From positions 29,072,148 to 29,136,147 of the forward strand of contig OX328124.1 of NCBI GenBank assembly GCA_946811695.1: a stretch of 64,000 nucleotides of DNA. The letters run 5' to 3'. The notes under the pieces are model-generated. The model was not told the origin of the DNA and did not search any database. It saw only the letters and a program-made list of their open reading frames with translations. Below, one piece after another: positions 48,602 through 61,187 of this stretch. Positions within the stretch are counted from its first letter, which is position 1. Each line of letters opens with the position of its first letter. Position numbers and translations under genes: made by a program. Source of the stretch: Gonocerus acuteangulatus. Lineage: Eukaryota; Arthropoda; Insecta; Hemiptera; Coreidae.

Positions 48602-49552
48602 TGAATTTATAAAGCCGATTCAATTCCTCTATGGTGGTTATATTTAACATATTTTGAATAGCCTGAAGGTGAGAGGATGCAGAAGTGGATGGATTTAAAA
48701 TATCTTCTCTGTTTTCTTCAAGTGCTGAACAGTGTGGGAGGAGGTGATACAGATATTATTTATGTACTGTTTGCATTATTATTTCCATTCAGAGAGAAAT
48801 GTTGATTTTTTGGTATAGCTGTATACTTTCACAGTTTCCAACCCTTAGTCCGCTAATGTATCTTAATGTTTTAAAATGTCTTCTGAACGTCTAGTAGGTT
48901 TCTGGCTGAAATGGATTAAAGCTACATTGCACTCTGTAATTTGGATTCCTACTTGAATTTAAAGTTCTATTGATGTCCGTTGAGGATCTTTTCAAGTATA
49001 TCATCCATAATCTGCACCATTCCATTAGGGCGTAAAGCATTCAACTCTTCAGAGCATCCATATTGTTGAGCTATCATTATTGACTTGTGAGACCCAGTTA
49101 TACTCTAAGTCGGGACACCTTTAAGTTAATAATCATGTATTTCGTTAATTTTATACACAGGCACTAGAAATGAAAGTATTGCTGTTAACGACTGTGTGTA
49201 TGACGGTTACACCTGATCATCGGGAGGCGGGGGTACGCACCTGACATTGTCGGACACCTGTTCCACGGCTCAGCGGATCAGACTTGCAAGACCGCTTAGT
49301 TCCTCTGTAGCAGGCCTATGCTAGTATTAGAAATGCTTCATCTAAGAATTTATTCTATATTATTTGTCCTAGTGTTTTATCTTGTGAATAATAAGTTTAA
49401 ACTTTTGTAAATCCTTTTGAAAACGTTTTTCGCAAATGGTCGGTCAGTGTTTTTCCTGTGTATCCAGGAAAAATCAGGATGATTCCGTGGACGTAAGTAA
49501 TACATATTATCACCTACCTTTTGAAGATAATTCTCAGTTAAGGTTCGAGTTA

Positions 49553-50094
49553 TCTATATATATATAAAAATCACGTGCCTGTGTGTTCCTTATACAAATC
49601 CATACCGTTTGACCGGGTTTGACCAAACTTAAGAACACTGGTAAGTCTTGATCCGGGGAGTGTCGTAGGCTAGGTCAAAAACGTCTACCAACTGTCTCTT
49701 TGTATGTTTGTTCTGTAAACAAATCCACACTGTTTGTCCGATTTTGACCAAATTTGGCACACAAGTAGATCATGATCCGGGGAGTAACCTAAGTCAAGTC
49801 AAAAATATCTACCAGCAGTCTGTCTGTATGTTTGTTCCTCATACAAAACCACACCATTTAACCGATTTCGGCCAAACTCGGCACACAGTTAGGTCTTGAT
49901 ACGGGGAGTGTCATAGGCTAGGTTAAAATCGTCTAGGAGTTACAGTTCGGAGGTCAATGGGTTTGAAACTGTTAACCCAAACTTTTACAGATTTGCGTTA
50001 TTAGATGATAATATTACTTATTTGGTTTCTAATTTATTTTTGCTTTTCTAGATGCAGAAAGTAGGTGTAGTATGGCACGCCGGGTAACAGCTAG
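49553..50094 (+). mobile_element. Non-autonomous Helitron, copy 2
   Basis: Same ends (A|TCTATATATATATAAAA; GGGTAACAGCTAG|T), same three internal units and the same orientation as copy 1, 951 bp downstream of it. Confidence 0.78.
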
Positions 50095-50235
50095 TTTGCA
50101 TATAAAAATTCCGATGTGTAAATCAATCATAAAACGTAGAGCTGAGAAATATAACTGAGTCCAATAAAGGAAAATAATGAGGAGAGGAAAGTGGTTTTTT
50201 AATATTGGATTTTCTACCAATTTTTCTCACCATAG

Positions 50236-50484
50236 AATGTGAATTACGATAAGTTTGTAAAACTCTCTGAAGAATTTTTGGAGTTATATAAACTGTACTT
50301 TATCCACGACAGAGAATGGTTTAGCTATGGGAGTCTTGCTGACGATCTGAACACAGCTGATATGGTGACTCACAAATCGGCGTGGTTATTCCGGCTAAAA
50401 GAATTCGCTAATGTCATACACTCTTTCATAAACATTTGTCCAGAAAAACTACATATTTATGAAAGCATCACTAACAAAATATAA
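50236..50484 (+). CDS. Candidate terminal exon of an unrecognised gene
   Basis: After a T-rich tract and CACCATAG (a fair splice acceptor), 82 codons run to a TAA: NVNYDKFVKLSEEFLELYKL at the start and LHIYESITNKI at the end. The composition is balanced, with charged and aromatic residues and no repeats or low complexity, unlike the surrounding AT-rich DNA. There is no ATG near the start, so if real it is the last exon of a longer plus-strand gene. I do not recognise the family, and no upstream exon was found. It lies between Helitron copy 2 and H copy e. Confidence 0.35.
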   Translation, partial: NVNYDKFVKLSEEFLELYKLYFIHDREWFSYGSLADDLNTADMVTHKSAWLFRLKEFANVIHSFINICPEKLHIYESITNKI

Positions 50485-50691
50485 CGAATTTGTAAACACA
50501 ATATCTCTCGGTGTTTCTCAAATCACAGAATTATATTGCTACTCAAACATTCACTTTATAACGCCTCATTTAGAGATATAAACAGTATTACATATGGCAT
50601 ACACAAATATTTGTTATGTATACAAATATGAGTGTATATTGCATACATGAATGCATATTTATGATTATAAATGTTTGAAAATGAATTATTA

Positions 50692-51960
50692 TTGCGTTTC
50701 CTCCCTCCCGCTTATAACGGTGACCTTATGGCGCAATCCAGAGGTGCCAAATGTACGCGTTTGAGACACTACAATAAAAATAAAATTACATTTTACAAAT
50801 GTTGTGAGATTCGGCAGTCTGCAGGATTTATTCTGATAAAGTAGTAATTTTCGAAAAATTTCACTAATCAGAAGGTTTTGTTAATTTCTACTTTTGGGAT
50901 TGATATTACGGTCTGAATGAGATAATTGTGAACATTGAATGTGCATTGCCCTTAAAGCAAATTTAATGCTGATTTCAAAAATGTAATGAATCGTTGAAAA
51001 AAAATGTGTACAAATAGAGAAAATTGGAGTTCTACTACAAAAAACACGTTTTGTTTTGTTTTTTTTTTTTTTCTAAAAAACCTTTAGAATGGCGTATGGA
51101 ACGGAGTGAGATAGAAATAGGTGGTTGGTGGTGTTGAACTGCATTTTTTGTCTAGTTTCACTCAGGGCCGCCACATCGGCTAACTAGCCCCAGAGCCGGG
51201 CCCAGGGGACAAGATCCCCCCAAGAGGACCCCACTTCTCAGAGCCAGACTGAAAATTCTAGTTCTTTGCTATAGGACTTTGGACATTTTAAAATTGTTTT
51301 CATCTTGAGTTTTGAGCGAAATGAGAATAAAAGCCGACAATCGGTGCAGCAAAGGTCACTTTCGGTACTTGTAGTTTTATTACGACTCCTAATAAAATAT
51401 ACTATTCTGGGACTGCACTTGTTTTGTCGTTTATGTTGATTAAAAAAAATATATATAGAACCCATTCCAATAAATATAGCCTACGCCCGTCTATATTTCT
51501 AAACCCTATTCTTTTTACAAGCTCATAAACTATAAATTTTTTTCCAATTAGCGAGGCCCGGCCCGGGCCCGGGACAACTGTATCCGGCAGTCCTCCCCAT
51601 ATGTATGCCCTGTATACAGACAAATCCTTTATTTTCCGTGTATATGCATTTACTATACGAAGCCTTTAAATGAAAACAAAATATTTATTAGAATCAAACG
51701 ACTTGAGCAAGTAGAAACTACAATTTGAATTATGTAACTCAAATTCACCGCACCACTAAAGACTTTACGATTTACCAGTGAATAGGTGAAATCCAAATTT
51801 CAATTCACACGGCCCTAAGTATCCAGGAGAATTTTTTGGGGGGGATACGGTAGTCAAGGTTTCGCAACTATCAGAATACAATTTATTCTGTAAATGTATA
51901 AGCATTATCTGTTTCTAAACACGTTAAAATGAAGCAGTAATTGTGATTCGGACGTTTTTT
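50692..51960 (+). mobile_element. H-family element, copy e, decayed, with nested hAT-type MITE
   Basis: The left end GCGTTTCCTCCCTCC lacks half of the hairpin; CGCAATCCAGAGGTGCC follows as in other copies. The right end reads AAGCAGTAATTGTGATTCGG then ACGTTTTTT. A hAT-type MITE (51163-51612) lies inside. Confidence 0.5.
51163..51612. mobile_element. hAT-type MITE, second full copy
   Basis: Same family as 46156-46597: CAGGGCCGCCACAT on the left, CATATGTATGCCCTG (mutated) on the right. No matching flanks remain. Nested in H copy e. Confidence 0.65.
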
Positions 51961-52850
51961 AGTATCCAATTAAACGTCTCGGGCATTCTATATTTTGGAG
52001 GTACGTCGAAACTTGATGACTACTCATTGCAATGCTAGTTTGCGGAGTTCTATTAGCCATAGAACAGGTGTATTGAAGGTGGCAGAGCATGACCTGACAG
52101 GAAGCTGACAAGGGAGGCAGGAAATAGCCACGACCTCGCTGTTCAGTACTGCTCCCTATCTCCATGGGGAATAGCTAACCTACCTCTCCGTAGACTCCAG
52201 CCTCTTGTAGAAAGGTGAATTTCAATACTGTTTATTTATTTATTTTTTATAGAGCTCGCAAATGTAGCGGCTCGCTCTTATCCAGACGTTCGCAGTAGAA
52301 ACCGCTAACAGGTAAACAAGTTAAAAATATTTCAATATTGTGTATAGCTTCCATTTTAGTGTAGTTTCTAAGATTAAGCATGTTGCTTTTTTCACCTGAA
52401 GCAAAAACACTAAGTGAGTGATATTACTTCTCATCTATTTAAACTATTCTTGAGTGTAATAATAACATATAAACTTTTCAATAATTTGAAGTATAAAAAG
52501 AGAATTCCAACATTTCATTCTCAGTACATATTAAGGGGGGAGGTTATACAAGATTTTTGAAAAAATCTTCTTTTTTTGCTGCTAATTCAATTCTACATAA
52601 TTTTGAGACCATTTCATTCTCAAAAATACTTTTTTTAAATGATTTTGTTATTTATTATTCCTTGTGATTTTTCAGTTTCTTGATTGGGGGCTATAGAGGA
52701 TTCATAAATTATACATTTTTTCAAAACAATATTTCTATTAAAACAAGAGTTTTTTTCTGACAGCTATCATTTCTACTAAAGTAAAAACACTGTCCCTAAA
52801 GATTACTTCCACCCAATTCTTAGACAATATTATAAAGAATGTGTACTTTA

Positions 52851-53022
52851 GGGTCTCTCCGTGGTCTAGTGGCTAGCACCATTGATTCATAAGCAGGAGA
52901 TGGTGGGTTCGAGTCCCACCGGGTGCTCTTTTTATCATCTCACGGCTTGTTGAAAAAATCCCTCGCTCCACCATGGATGTTGGCGCTGTGGCCCAGATTT
53001 CGGTTTCCCGACAAAAATAAGT
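52851..53022 (+). mobile_element. tRNA-derived SINE, type A, diverged copy
   Basis: Head GGGTCTCTCCGTGGTCTAGT with B box GGTTCGAGTCC, then TTTTATCATCTCACGGCTTG and a tail GGCGCTGTGGCCCAG that aligns with the type A tail but has drifted. The ends of the tRNA-like head do not pair as an acceptor stem, so this is not a tRNA gene. Confidence 0.75.
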
Positions 53023-53218
53023 ATTGTAAATTCCAATGGTAATCAGTTAAGTGAATATTGTGCTATCGTTAAAACCATTTTATTGAAAAAATTGTATGCA
53101 GAACGTTAAATGTGTAAACTTCTTGACGAGACAAGAGATAACCGACATTTGTACAGTGTGGCATACTGTGCATAAAGCACATAATGGCGCAATGTTTACG
53201 GAGACTCACTCATGTGAG

Positions 53219-53893
53219 CAATTATTTATCAAATACATATTAGCTACTTATAAAAGACAAATTATAACGTACGCATAAATCATAACACCTATTCTGCGTG
53301 TGAAGCTCCGCGTTTTGAGACTTCATTATATTCAATTATGCTTATATTTTAACAATTATTTATAAAATACATATTAGCTACTTATAAAAGACAAATTATA
53401 ACATACGCATAATTCATAACACCTATTCTGCGTGTGAAGCTCCGCGTTTTGAGACTTCATTATATTCAAATATGCTTATATTTTAACAATTATTTATAAA
53501 ATACATATTAGCTACTTATAAAAGACAAATTATAACATACGCATAAATCATAACACCTACACTGCGTGTGAAGCTCCGCGTTTTGAGACTTCATTATATT
53601 CAAATATGCTTATATTTTAACAATTATTTATAAAATACATATTAGCTACTTATAAAAGACAAATTATAACATACGCATAAATCATAACACCTACTCTGCG
53701 TGTGAAGCTCCGCGTTTTGAGACTTCATTATATTCAAATATGCTTATATTTTAACAATTATTTATCAAATACATATTAGCTACTTATAAAAGACAAATTA
53801 TAACATACGCATAAATCATAACACCTACTCTGCGTGTGAAGCTCCGCGTTTTGAGACTTCATTATATTCAAATATGCTTATATTTTAACAATT
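53219..53893 (+). repeat. 134-bp tandem array, five units
   Basis: The unit contains CAAATACATATTAGCTACTT, TCATAACACCTATTCTGCGT and GTGAAGCTCCGCGTTTTGAG, then ACTTCATTATATTCAAATAT. The five copies differ at only a few positions. Confidence 0.9.
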
Positions 53894-53954
53894 ATTATTA
53901 CTATAGTGATAAAAAATATGTCCCTTAATGTCCATTGGGAGGGTGTTATGTATA

Positions 53955-54042
53955 TCATTATTTATTTATTAAATTTTAACGTCCATTTACCATTAATCAT
54001 TAAGAATTTTAGGACGAGTTATCTATAGGTTTCCACCCTGTG
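53955..54042 (-). mobile_element. Type B SINE, 3' end only
   Basis: The minus strand carries CAGGGTGGAAACCTATAGAT and the tail AATGGACGTTAAAATTT. The tRNA-like head is missing, so it is 5'-truncated. Confidence 0.6.
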
Positions 54043-54729
54043 TGTATATCATTAAACAAATTAAGCGTACGCCCTTACACGTTTTCCGAGATATTTAACA
54101 AGATATAGGGAAAGTCCCAAATTCCTCATGAGATTATGTGGTGAGCAAAAAAAGAAGAATACTTTCCTTATTCGGCACTAGCCGTAAGTGACTTTTGACA
54201 ACTGAACCATTAAGGTATTTGCCTTAAATCAGATTCTTAAACGAAATTGCCTCTTGTCGACAAAATTGATTCCAAATATGCAATTTTAGGAAAGCCGAGG
54301 TTTTCATCATAGAGTAGTGTTAGTAAAATAAATATTCACCCTGTACGACCAGTGACATCTCAAAATATGTCAAAATAATACCTATCGACTATTATTTTTG
54401 AGAGCAAATACCTGTAAATTTGTAAAATAAATTATTTTTTGCTGAAAAGTAACTAATCAGGAGTAGGTTTCCTGGATTAGGGAGGCGGTGTGGAACTGGT
54501 GGAAACTTCACATCCGCCCCTTAAGGAAACTGGGACATTGCGTCAGGCTTCGCGAAAACAATACAATTAGAAGTCTTAACATTTCGCAAGGTCAATTATA
54601 GCAGTGCATTCTGCAACAACGAAATGAGCAAACATTTTTTTTTATTAAATAATCCCACAGGATAGGTTTGTCTGCAGATTTGGCTCATCGGACTTACCTC
54701 TTTGGGATTTAATGGAACCCTAACTGTAA

Positions 54730-55837
54730 GGGTACGTTCATGGTGAGGATTCATTCTGCGATGCTACGATAGCTACTCCGATGGGCGCTGCCCCGATGTA
54801 AAACAAACACATGTATTAAGGTGGGAGTGTTCATAGTGAGGATCCTTACTTCCGATGCTATTCTCGCACTCGCGCAGTGACCGCGGGGAAGAACAAATAT
54901 TTTGTTTTCTCCTCGCAGTGAGGAGGGAAGCCGCGATGTGGGCCTGACTGTGATTGGTTCCTTCAAAAGGACTCTAGTGCGCAGGTCACCTACCCTCTCT
55001 CATTACTTCATCTTGTGTGATTATTCTTTCTTGGTTATTTCGTTGTTGAGATGAAAGAAAATTGGGTCTTTTTGCGAAGACTACATCCAGTTACTTTTGA
55101 AGTATTTATTTAGTTAAGTGATTTATAACAGTTACTCGTACTCGCTGATAAGCTTACTGATTAGCTTACAGGTTCTTTGCTGGTTATCTTTTACTACTTG
55201 ACTCGTTATCTACGGTTATAATTCATATTAGATAATGGCAAGTAATATTTATTAATAAAAAGGTTAATATGATCAAAATCAATTCTCTCAACTATGAAAA
55301 AAGTTATTAAGCATTAAAGTTGACTGTTTTGCAGGTTATGAAGGATAACAAACAACGATATTTGTAAACAAACATATTTTATTCCTTTTCTCTTTCTCTT
55401 TTTTGGATCTTTTACATTTATTAAGCAATACATGATATGCGTTTCCGCTCGCTACGCTACGCTCCACTCGCTCAAGAAGATATAAGAAAACTCTAGCCAA
55501 TCCAACTCGCAATTAATAGAATTATATTAATTTAAGCGACTCTAGTCTATCCAACTCGCTAAAATTAATAGGATTCCATTAATTTTTCCGAGTAAGAAAC
55601 CAATCCCTTTTTCTTTATCAGGAACATCGCGAACTAATTGTAAAGGCTCATTTTTTCTAACATAAGCAGAGCTTTTTCATAAACAAAAGCTAATTCACTG
55701 TTGAAGGTTACTTTACTCCCAGCAAGAACCAATGCAATGGTGAGTCAGCATGAACACCCTCCATCGATGTAGAATACATCGGGGAAGTGCTCATGGGAGT
55801 AGCATCGCAGAATGAATCCAGCACCATGAACGTACCC
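54730..55837. mobile_element. PIF/Harbinger-like element, 1.1 kb
   Basis: Inverted ends GGGTACGTTCATGGTG, then GGATTCATTCTGCGATGCTA (about 39 bp), flanked by TAA (54727-54729 and 55838-55840). The interior has no convincing frame. Internal blocks recur at 61.6-62.4 kb. Confidence 0.7.
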
Positions 55838-55849
55838 TAATAAGTTCAA

Positions 55850-57212
55850 TGTGGTGATGTGAGTTGCAAGCAGACACAAGCGTCTGTAAAAACAAAATCC
55901 CTTAAGATAGAATTTAAATAAAGTTATAAACAATTATGAGGTGTTCGACGTTTTCTGCCCCCTGCCGAAATAATATAATTAATATTATATTATCTACCTC
56001 AGAATAATTGTCGGCCTCATTAATGCAGCATGATGATCCACAACGGATTAAAGAATGTCCATGGTAAAAGTGGCTGAAGCGCCAAACTAAAATATTTTGG
56101 CGGCAAAGCAGACTTAAGAAACTCTGAGAGCCTACAGAGCTTTTGGCGACAAAAAAAGATTATAAAACCATTAACGATAAAAATGAACAAAAACTATAAA
56201 TCTGAGAGAACAAACAAACAATTGGTAAAAAGTGTTACCAAAAAAAGTGTTAGATTGTTTTTTAATTCAATTGTTTTTTAATTCAATTGTTTTTAGCCCA
56301 TATTATGGGTATTAAAAAAAAATTTCCAGCGTTTCAAAATAGAAAAATAATATCTAAAACATTCTTTAGATAGAAGTAGTTAAAAAATATTGGCAATAAA
56401 ATTTTTTATGTATTTTTTTTTCAATTTGAATGAAAATAAAAGAAAGGACGGAATTACCCCGTAAAAAGATACAGAATATAAGAAATAATGCAAGTCAAAT
56501 TTGATATATATATTTTTTTTTAAGAAAGCAAATTTAAAGGTTTTTTTTTTTTTTTTTCAATTTTCTTGAAAGCTGTCAAAATTATCAAAATAAACTTATT
56601 TCATTCGACTTAGGTAATATGACAAAATACCTATGCAAAGTGAACGTAGAATCTATTAACGCAAAATGTTAGCGATTGTTTTACCCGAATTTCGCCTGAA
56701 AAAAAAGCTTAAATTGTAAAAAAAAAACGCTTTAACAATAGGGTACAAGAAAGCCACATATATTGATAGATTCAAATAAATGGAATAGGAAATTATATAT
56801 AATATAGAAAATAATTAAATATAAATGTACTTAGAAAAAAACTTGAACTCAATCCTTTTGCAACCTACTCGTCATGCCTTGAAGTATTTTTTTGAATGAT
56901 CATTTTCTGTACCACAATGTTACGTATCTTTGGTTAAAAAATAGAACAATCGAATAGAATCTTGCTTTGATAATTGCAGCGTCCTTGGTGTATCTACGCA
57001 TGCCTAACATTCGATTATCTTTAACAAGATGTCGAAGTAGAGGAAGAGGTTTGCTCGCGCGTCCCTGGAGAATAACAATGTTTGTTGTCCGCTAAATAAA
57101 TGCGGAGACAACGAGCACTTCATGTGATGGTGTGAGTTGACCGAGAGCATGTCTTGTAGATATTGCTAGTCAGCTCACAGTGTGAGACACCAGCTCAATG
57201 TCTTCCCATGAA
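55850..57212. other. Unassigned AT-rich DNA
   Basis: Long A and T runs, no element ends and no coding signal that I can support. Confidence 0.45.
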
Positions 57213-57224
57213 TTACACAAGCGA

Positions 57225-57446
57225 ATCGCATACCTCGTACTCATGTACTATCACAAAACATATCCTTCGGGCAGGAATCGGAATAAATCTACCTGAATGG
57301 GTTTTAGTGTTCATCCTACACTCTTCCAGAAAACCTGCTGATGATATTGTTCCCAAAACCTGATCGGGAGTCACCATATCTACGTTCACTACTGATATAT
57401 CGTAGATCCTGTGTGATCGTACACTAGCGTCTGCGAACATCTTTTG
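57225..57446 (-). CDS. Candidate exon of an unrecognised gene
   Basis: On the minus strand, CTACATTTCAG precedes QKMFADASVRSHRIYDISVV, and the frame continues through VTPDQVLGTISSAGFLEEC to YE, where GAG|GTATGCG could be a donor. If no splice occurs, the frame stops a few codons later (57213). The sequence looks protein-like, and codon use is richer in G/C than the flanks. No domain recognised; it could be part of an old transposon. Confidence 0.3.
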
Positions 57447-57560
57447 CTGAAATGTAGGTAAAAAATGATTCTAATAATTTATTTATTTATTTCTAGTCAA
57501 GGATGGTTGGGAAAAACGTCAGCCTGATAAAGGTACAACCGCGTGATTGGCTAGCACTAC

Positions 57561-57650
57561 ACGATGCGTGGGAAACAACCGGCCCGCGGGCCGGATTCGG
57601 CCCTCTGTAAGATGTGATCCGGCCCGCGAGACATTTTGAAAAGCCCAATT
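57561..57650 (+). mobile_element. hAT-like terminal region (one end only)
   Basis: CACGATGCGTGGGAAACAAC is followed by the perfect 16-bp palindrome CCGGCCCGCGGGCCGG (57579-57594), then CGGCCCTC and GATCCGGCCCGCGAG. Such GGCCCGCGGGCC-rich ends are typical of many hAT elements. The other end was not found. Confidence 0.4.
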
Positions 57651-58839
57651 ACAAACAACATGATATTGCTCATTCCAAATGATCACGCTCACTCCAAATG
57701 AGCAAGCCGAGTGAGATGGGGTTTGTCGATTGTTCCAGCGGAATCAAGTGAGTGAGCAAGCCGAGTGTGTCATTGATTTCGTTTCGCTATATAACTTTTT
57801 TAGTTTGTAGCAATTCCAAATTTCTCGATTTATTTAGAATGTTGTACCTATTTTTTTTTTCATTTCATATTGTTATTTAAATAAATTTTATTACAATAAC
57901 GTTGTAGTATTATTTCATGACTGATATCTATGGCTAAAAATTACGAACAATACTTTAAAATCCGATTCTATTTATTAAAAGTTTCGCAGTCCTTCACCTA
58001 TTATAATAAACAATTAAAATAAAAAATAACAAACCAGAAGTAGGATTTTAAATGATTCCATGAATCATGGATTTTGTTGTGGAATTCTAGTGGATGAAAA
58101 AGGCGACAGGAAGCCAGTAGAGGAAGTGTCGAAGGTTAGACCTAAATCACAAACCACCTCCAGAGTTCAATGAGCTGTCAATCCTTGCTGTTCTCATTCA
58201 TATCATGCCATTATCTAATATTTGTGGTTTTATAAATAAACATTATGAAATATACCTACAATAAGAAATTCAAATCTTGGTTGTATGTGTATGTGCAGGG
58301 TGTCCCGAATTCAAATGGCAAAACTTCAGGAGCGCCTAGGGAACCGATAAACAAAGACAAAAAGTCATTTAGAGATTTACACGTTTTGGTGAAAATCGCA
58401 AAACAAGTTTTCATTTTTGTACTTGCTTATCTACATTATTAATGGAAATAAATTTTCATTGCAAATTGTTTGAAGAAGCCAATTAATAAAATTCAATCTC
58501 TGGAGGCAGATATAGTGTTCGTGTAAGTTTTTGCAACCATAATGCTTTAGAAGCAGTGCGGGAGATATCGGCGATTCCTAAATAAAAGTTTGCCTAAGCT
58601 ACGCGTAGTGTCTTTTTGATAACGTTTAATTGACTACTAGAGATTGTGTAATTATATTTATTTTCGTTTTTCTTATGTAATCATCTATTTAACGTAGATT
58701 TTGCTCGTAATGTTGCCCTCTTGCGGAATTGCAAGCATTACATCTACTGCCTTGATAAATTGTAGCTAAACGCTCTTCTGATGATATTTGGTGCACTGCA
58801 TCTATGATTTGGTCTCTTAATTGCGCTCTTGAGTTGATT

Positions 58840-58995
58840 GACACCAAATAAACTTCCTTGTGCTCGCTCTGGAGTCTGGCTTAAAACCAAACTCCAGAGC
58901 GAGTACAAGGTGATGAGGGGATTTCCTAGCAAGAAGTGCCTCTGAAGAGGTGCGAAAATATGCACGAAACATGTCGGGCCTAATAAATAAAGTAG
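58840..58995 (+). mobile_element. Penelope-like pLTR fragment with inverted repeat and hammerhead-like motif
   Basis: An inverted repeat (CCTTGTGCTCGCTCTGGAGT versus ACTCCAGAGCGAGTACAAGG) is followed at 58942-58969 by CTGAAGA, stem GTGC/GCAC and GAAAC, then AATAAATAAAG. This matches the 3' end layout of the other Penelope-like pieces in the window. Confidence 0.45.
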
Positions 58996-59388
58996 TATGA
59001 AGAAAGGATGGCTGCTTTAACGACCCCATGCCTCCTAAAATCAGAGAGAATTTTATAATATTTTAACGAAAACTGGCCAAGGTGGGAATGCACATATAAG
59101 TTAGAGGGTATTATTAGGTTCTTGACAAGGTATTAAGGGTTTAAAACTTGGTCCAATACTATGATGTAATAACTTTCATAGGCAAAATGTTTTTGGGAGG
59201 AGCCTGGAACTTTTTTTTTGGATTTTTTTTTTTTTTTTTTTTTTTAGGGGAAAAAATTCTATACATTCACCTCTTTCGGTATTCAATAATGTATAACTAA
59301 AGTGAACCGTCAAAGGGGAGATTGTATAGTCTCTTCCAAGAACTAGGAGGAAAATCAAGTTTTTTCTTTTATGGCGTTATAATTTACA

Positions 59389-59390
<2 letters not shown>

Positions 59391-59427
<37 letters not shown>

Positions 59428-59590
59428 GCGCATCTACATCTAGGTCATTAGCGCTGACATGCAGGGTGCAGCCAGGAATTTTACCAGCGAGCCGTGGGAT
59501 GATAAAATTCCTGCCGGAGGTTGGGAATCGAACCCACCATCTCCCGCTTATGAATCCAAGGCGCTAGCCATTAGACCACGGGAGACCCCC
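59391..59590 (-). mobile_element. tRNA-derived SINE, type A
   Basis: The minus strand begins GGGGGTCTCCCGTGGTCTAA, with an A box (GTGGTCTAATGGCTAGC) and B box (GGTTCGATTCC). The body holds TTTTATCATCCCACGGCTCG, the tail is GCGCTAATGACCTAGATG then GATGCGCC, and poly-A (poly-T on plus) follows. An 8-bp target duplication TTTACAAG lies at 59383-59390 and 59591-59598. Confidence 0.85.
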
Positions 59591-60689
59591 TTTACAAGTT
59601 ATTGAATTAAGTGGTGTGAGATAACTGCGCATTCTGTGTCACATCTTAGACTGTGAATGTGGGCCATCATCCGAAACTCGGGCAAAACGAACTCTACACA
59701 AGTTTCGGTCGCCAAATGTATCCAAGGGGTTACAATACATGACAACTTGCACGCCCTATCCTCCTCAAGTGAGCACACTTCGACCTAGACCAGCTATTGT
59801 GCTGTCCATTGTGCTGTCTCTCTTTAGAGTGCTACCACCTTCCAATAATCCAGAAGACTCCTTATTGATATTTCCGTTCGGTCAAGGTTGGTGTCCCTTG
59901 TGTCCCCAAAATACCTTACAAATATGTAAGCCGGTTGGTTCTTAATCATGGTGGTGTATGTCTCTTCTTCTGCTCCGCGACATCAACAGATTAGGGAGTT
60001 GACTACCATCATCCTTTAAAAGCTATAGACGGGTTTTTAAAAATATGTGTATACTTTGCTGCGATGGGCCAGATCAAAATCCTTCCTGGGATGGATTAGT
60101 ACTGCACGGCGTACTCTGGATGACTCTTACTAAAATATAGTAACTAAAAATTTTATTTTAATTACTTATATCCTGGAGGATAGTTGGAGGATAGTTTCAG
60201 AATCACAATACACCTCCGGCAACTATTGAAATCCTCTGTCATCTGTGGACGACCTTCCTGAAAGAAAAACTGGGACTAATTCCAAAAGAAAAACTGTGAC
60301 TAATTCCAAAATAAAAACCCGGCAAACGTTCATTTCCATCAAAGAAGCTGATGATTTAGTAATTAACTCGAGGCTTCTAGAAAGCTTCATTTCATTCTAA
60401 TTATAATTCAATGGCTGCCAGTTAATCTGAAATTAAAGAGAGAGGAAGAAATTATTTTTCAAAAGAAAAGCCACCACCTATATTTTCGTTTCTGATTAAC
60501 CATTCTATCAACATTAAAGAACACTAACGTCATTAAACAATATTATTTTCTTAGAGTCTGTGGATGTATTTCTCATTAGTTTATTGACAATGTTATATTA
60601 AAATCAATTAACAACTTTAAAATTTAAACGATGGAAATGAAGAATTTTACCCTGTTACAAAGATGTTTTCCCTTATTTTTAGCGTATTT

Positions 60690-60840
60690 AATCTCTCTAG
60701 GATAGGAAAAACCTCCTTTTGACGTCGACCCAATGACGCAATCCGGATGTATTAACGAGAAAGGTTGACATTTTGAAGCACATAGATCATGAATAAAAGT
60801 TTGGTACGTGCGAGTTTGTAAATGTTGATTGTATAAATTT
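60690..60840 (+). mobile_element. H-family left-end fragment, decayed
   Basis: GACGTCGACCCAATGACGCA, then ATCCGGATG and CACATAGATCATGAATAAAA, follow the order of H left-end blocks. The terminal hairpin has degenerated. A right-end-like piece (TTTTAGCGCGTTTCCGTTCA) occurs separately at 62749-62768. Confidence 0.35.
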
Positions 60841-60856
60841 GTGCTCCACTTTCAAT

Positions 60857-60859
<3 letters not shown>

Positions 60860-60894
<35 letters not shown>

Positions 60895-61058
60895 GGCGCA
60901 TCTACATCTAGGTCATTAGCGCCGACATCCAGGGTGCAGCAAGGAATTTTCCCAGCGAGCCCTGAGATGAGAAAATTCCTGCAGCCGCATGGGAATTGAA
61001 CCCACAATCTCCCGCTAATGAATCCACGGCGCTAGCCACTAGACCACGGGAGACCCCT
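60860..61058 (-). mobile_element. tRNA-derived SINE, type A, second copy
   Basis: Same head, body, tail and poly-T as 59391-59590; B box GGTTCAATTCC. Only 1.3 kb from the first copy and in the same orientation. I could not define a clean target duplication. Confidence 0.82.
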
Positions 61059-61145
61059 GCATATATAAATATTCTCAACTTCACATTATATGCTTTATTT
61101 ATCGCTCTGCATATTTCGCGTCCCTTAAAGCCTCTTCAGCTTTAA

Positions 61146-61149
<4 letters not shown>

Positions 61150-61186
<37 letters not shown>
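61150..61186. repeat. (AT)n microsatellite
   Basis: AT run of about 37 bp bordered by CCTATA and TATAGG. Confidence 0.85.

Positions 61187-61187
<1 letters not shown>

Noticed and set aside
52851..52930. tRNA gene (A and B boxes, tRNA-like head)
   Set aside because: The 5' and 3' ends do not form an acceptor stem, and the sequence continues into the type A SINE body, so it is a SINE head.
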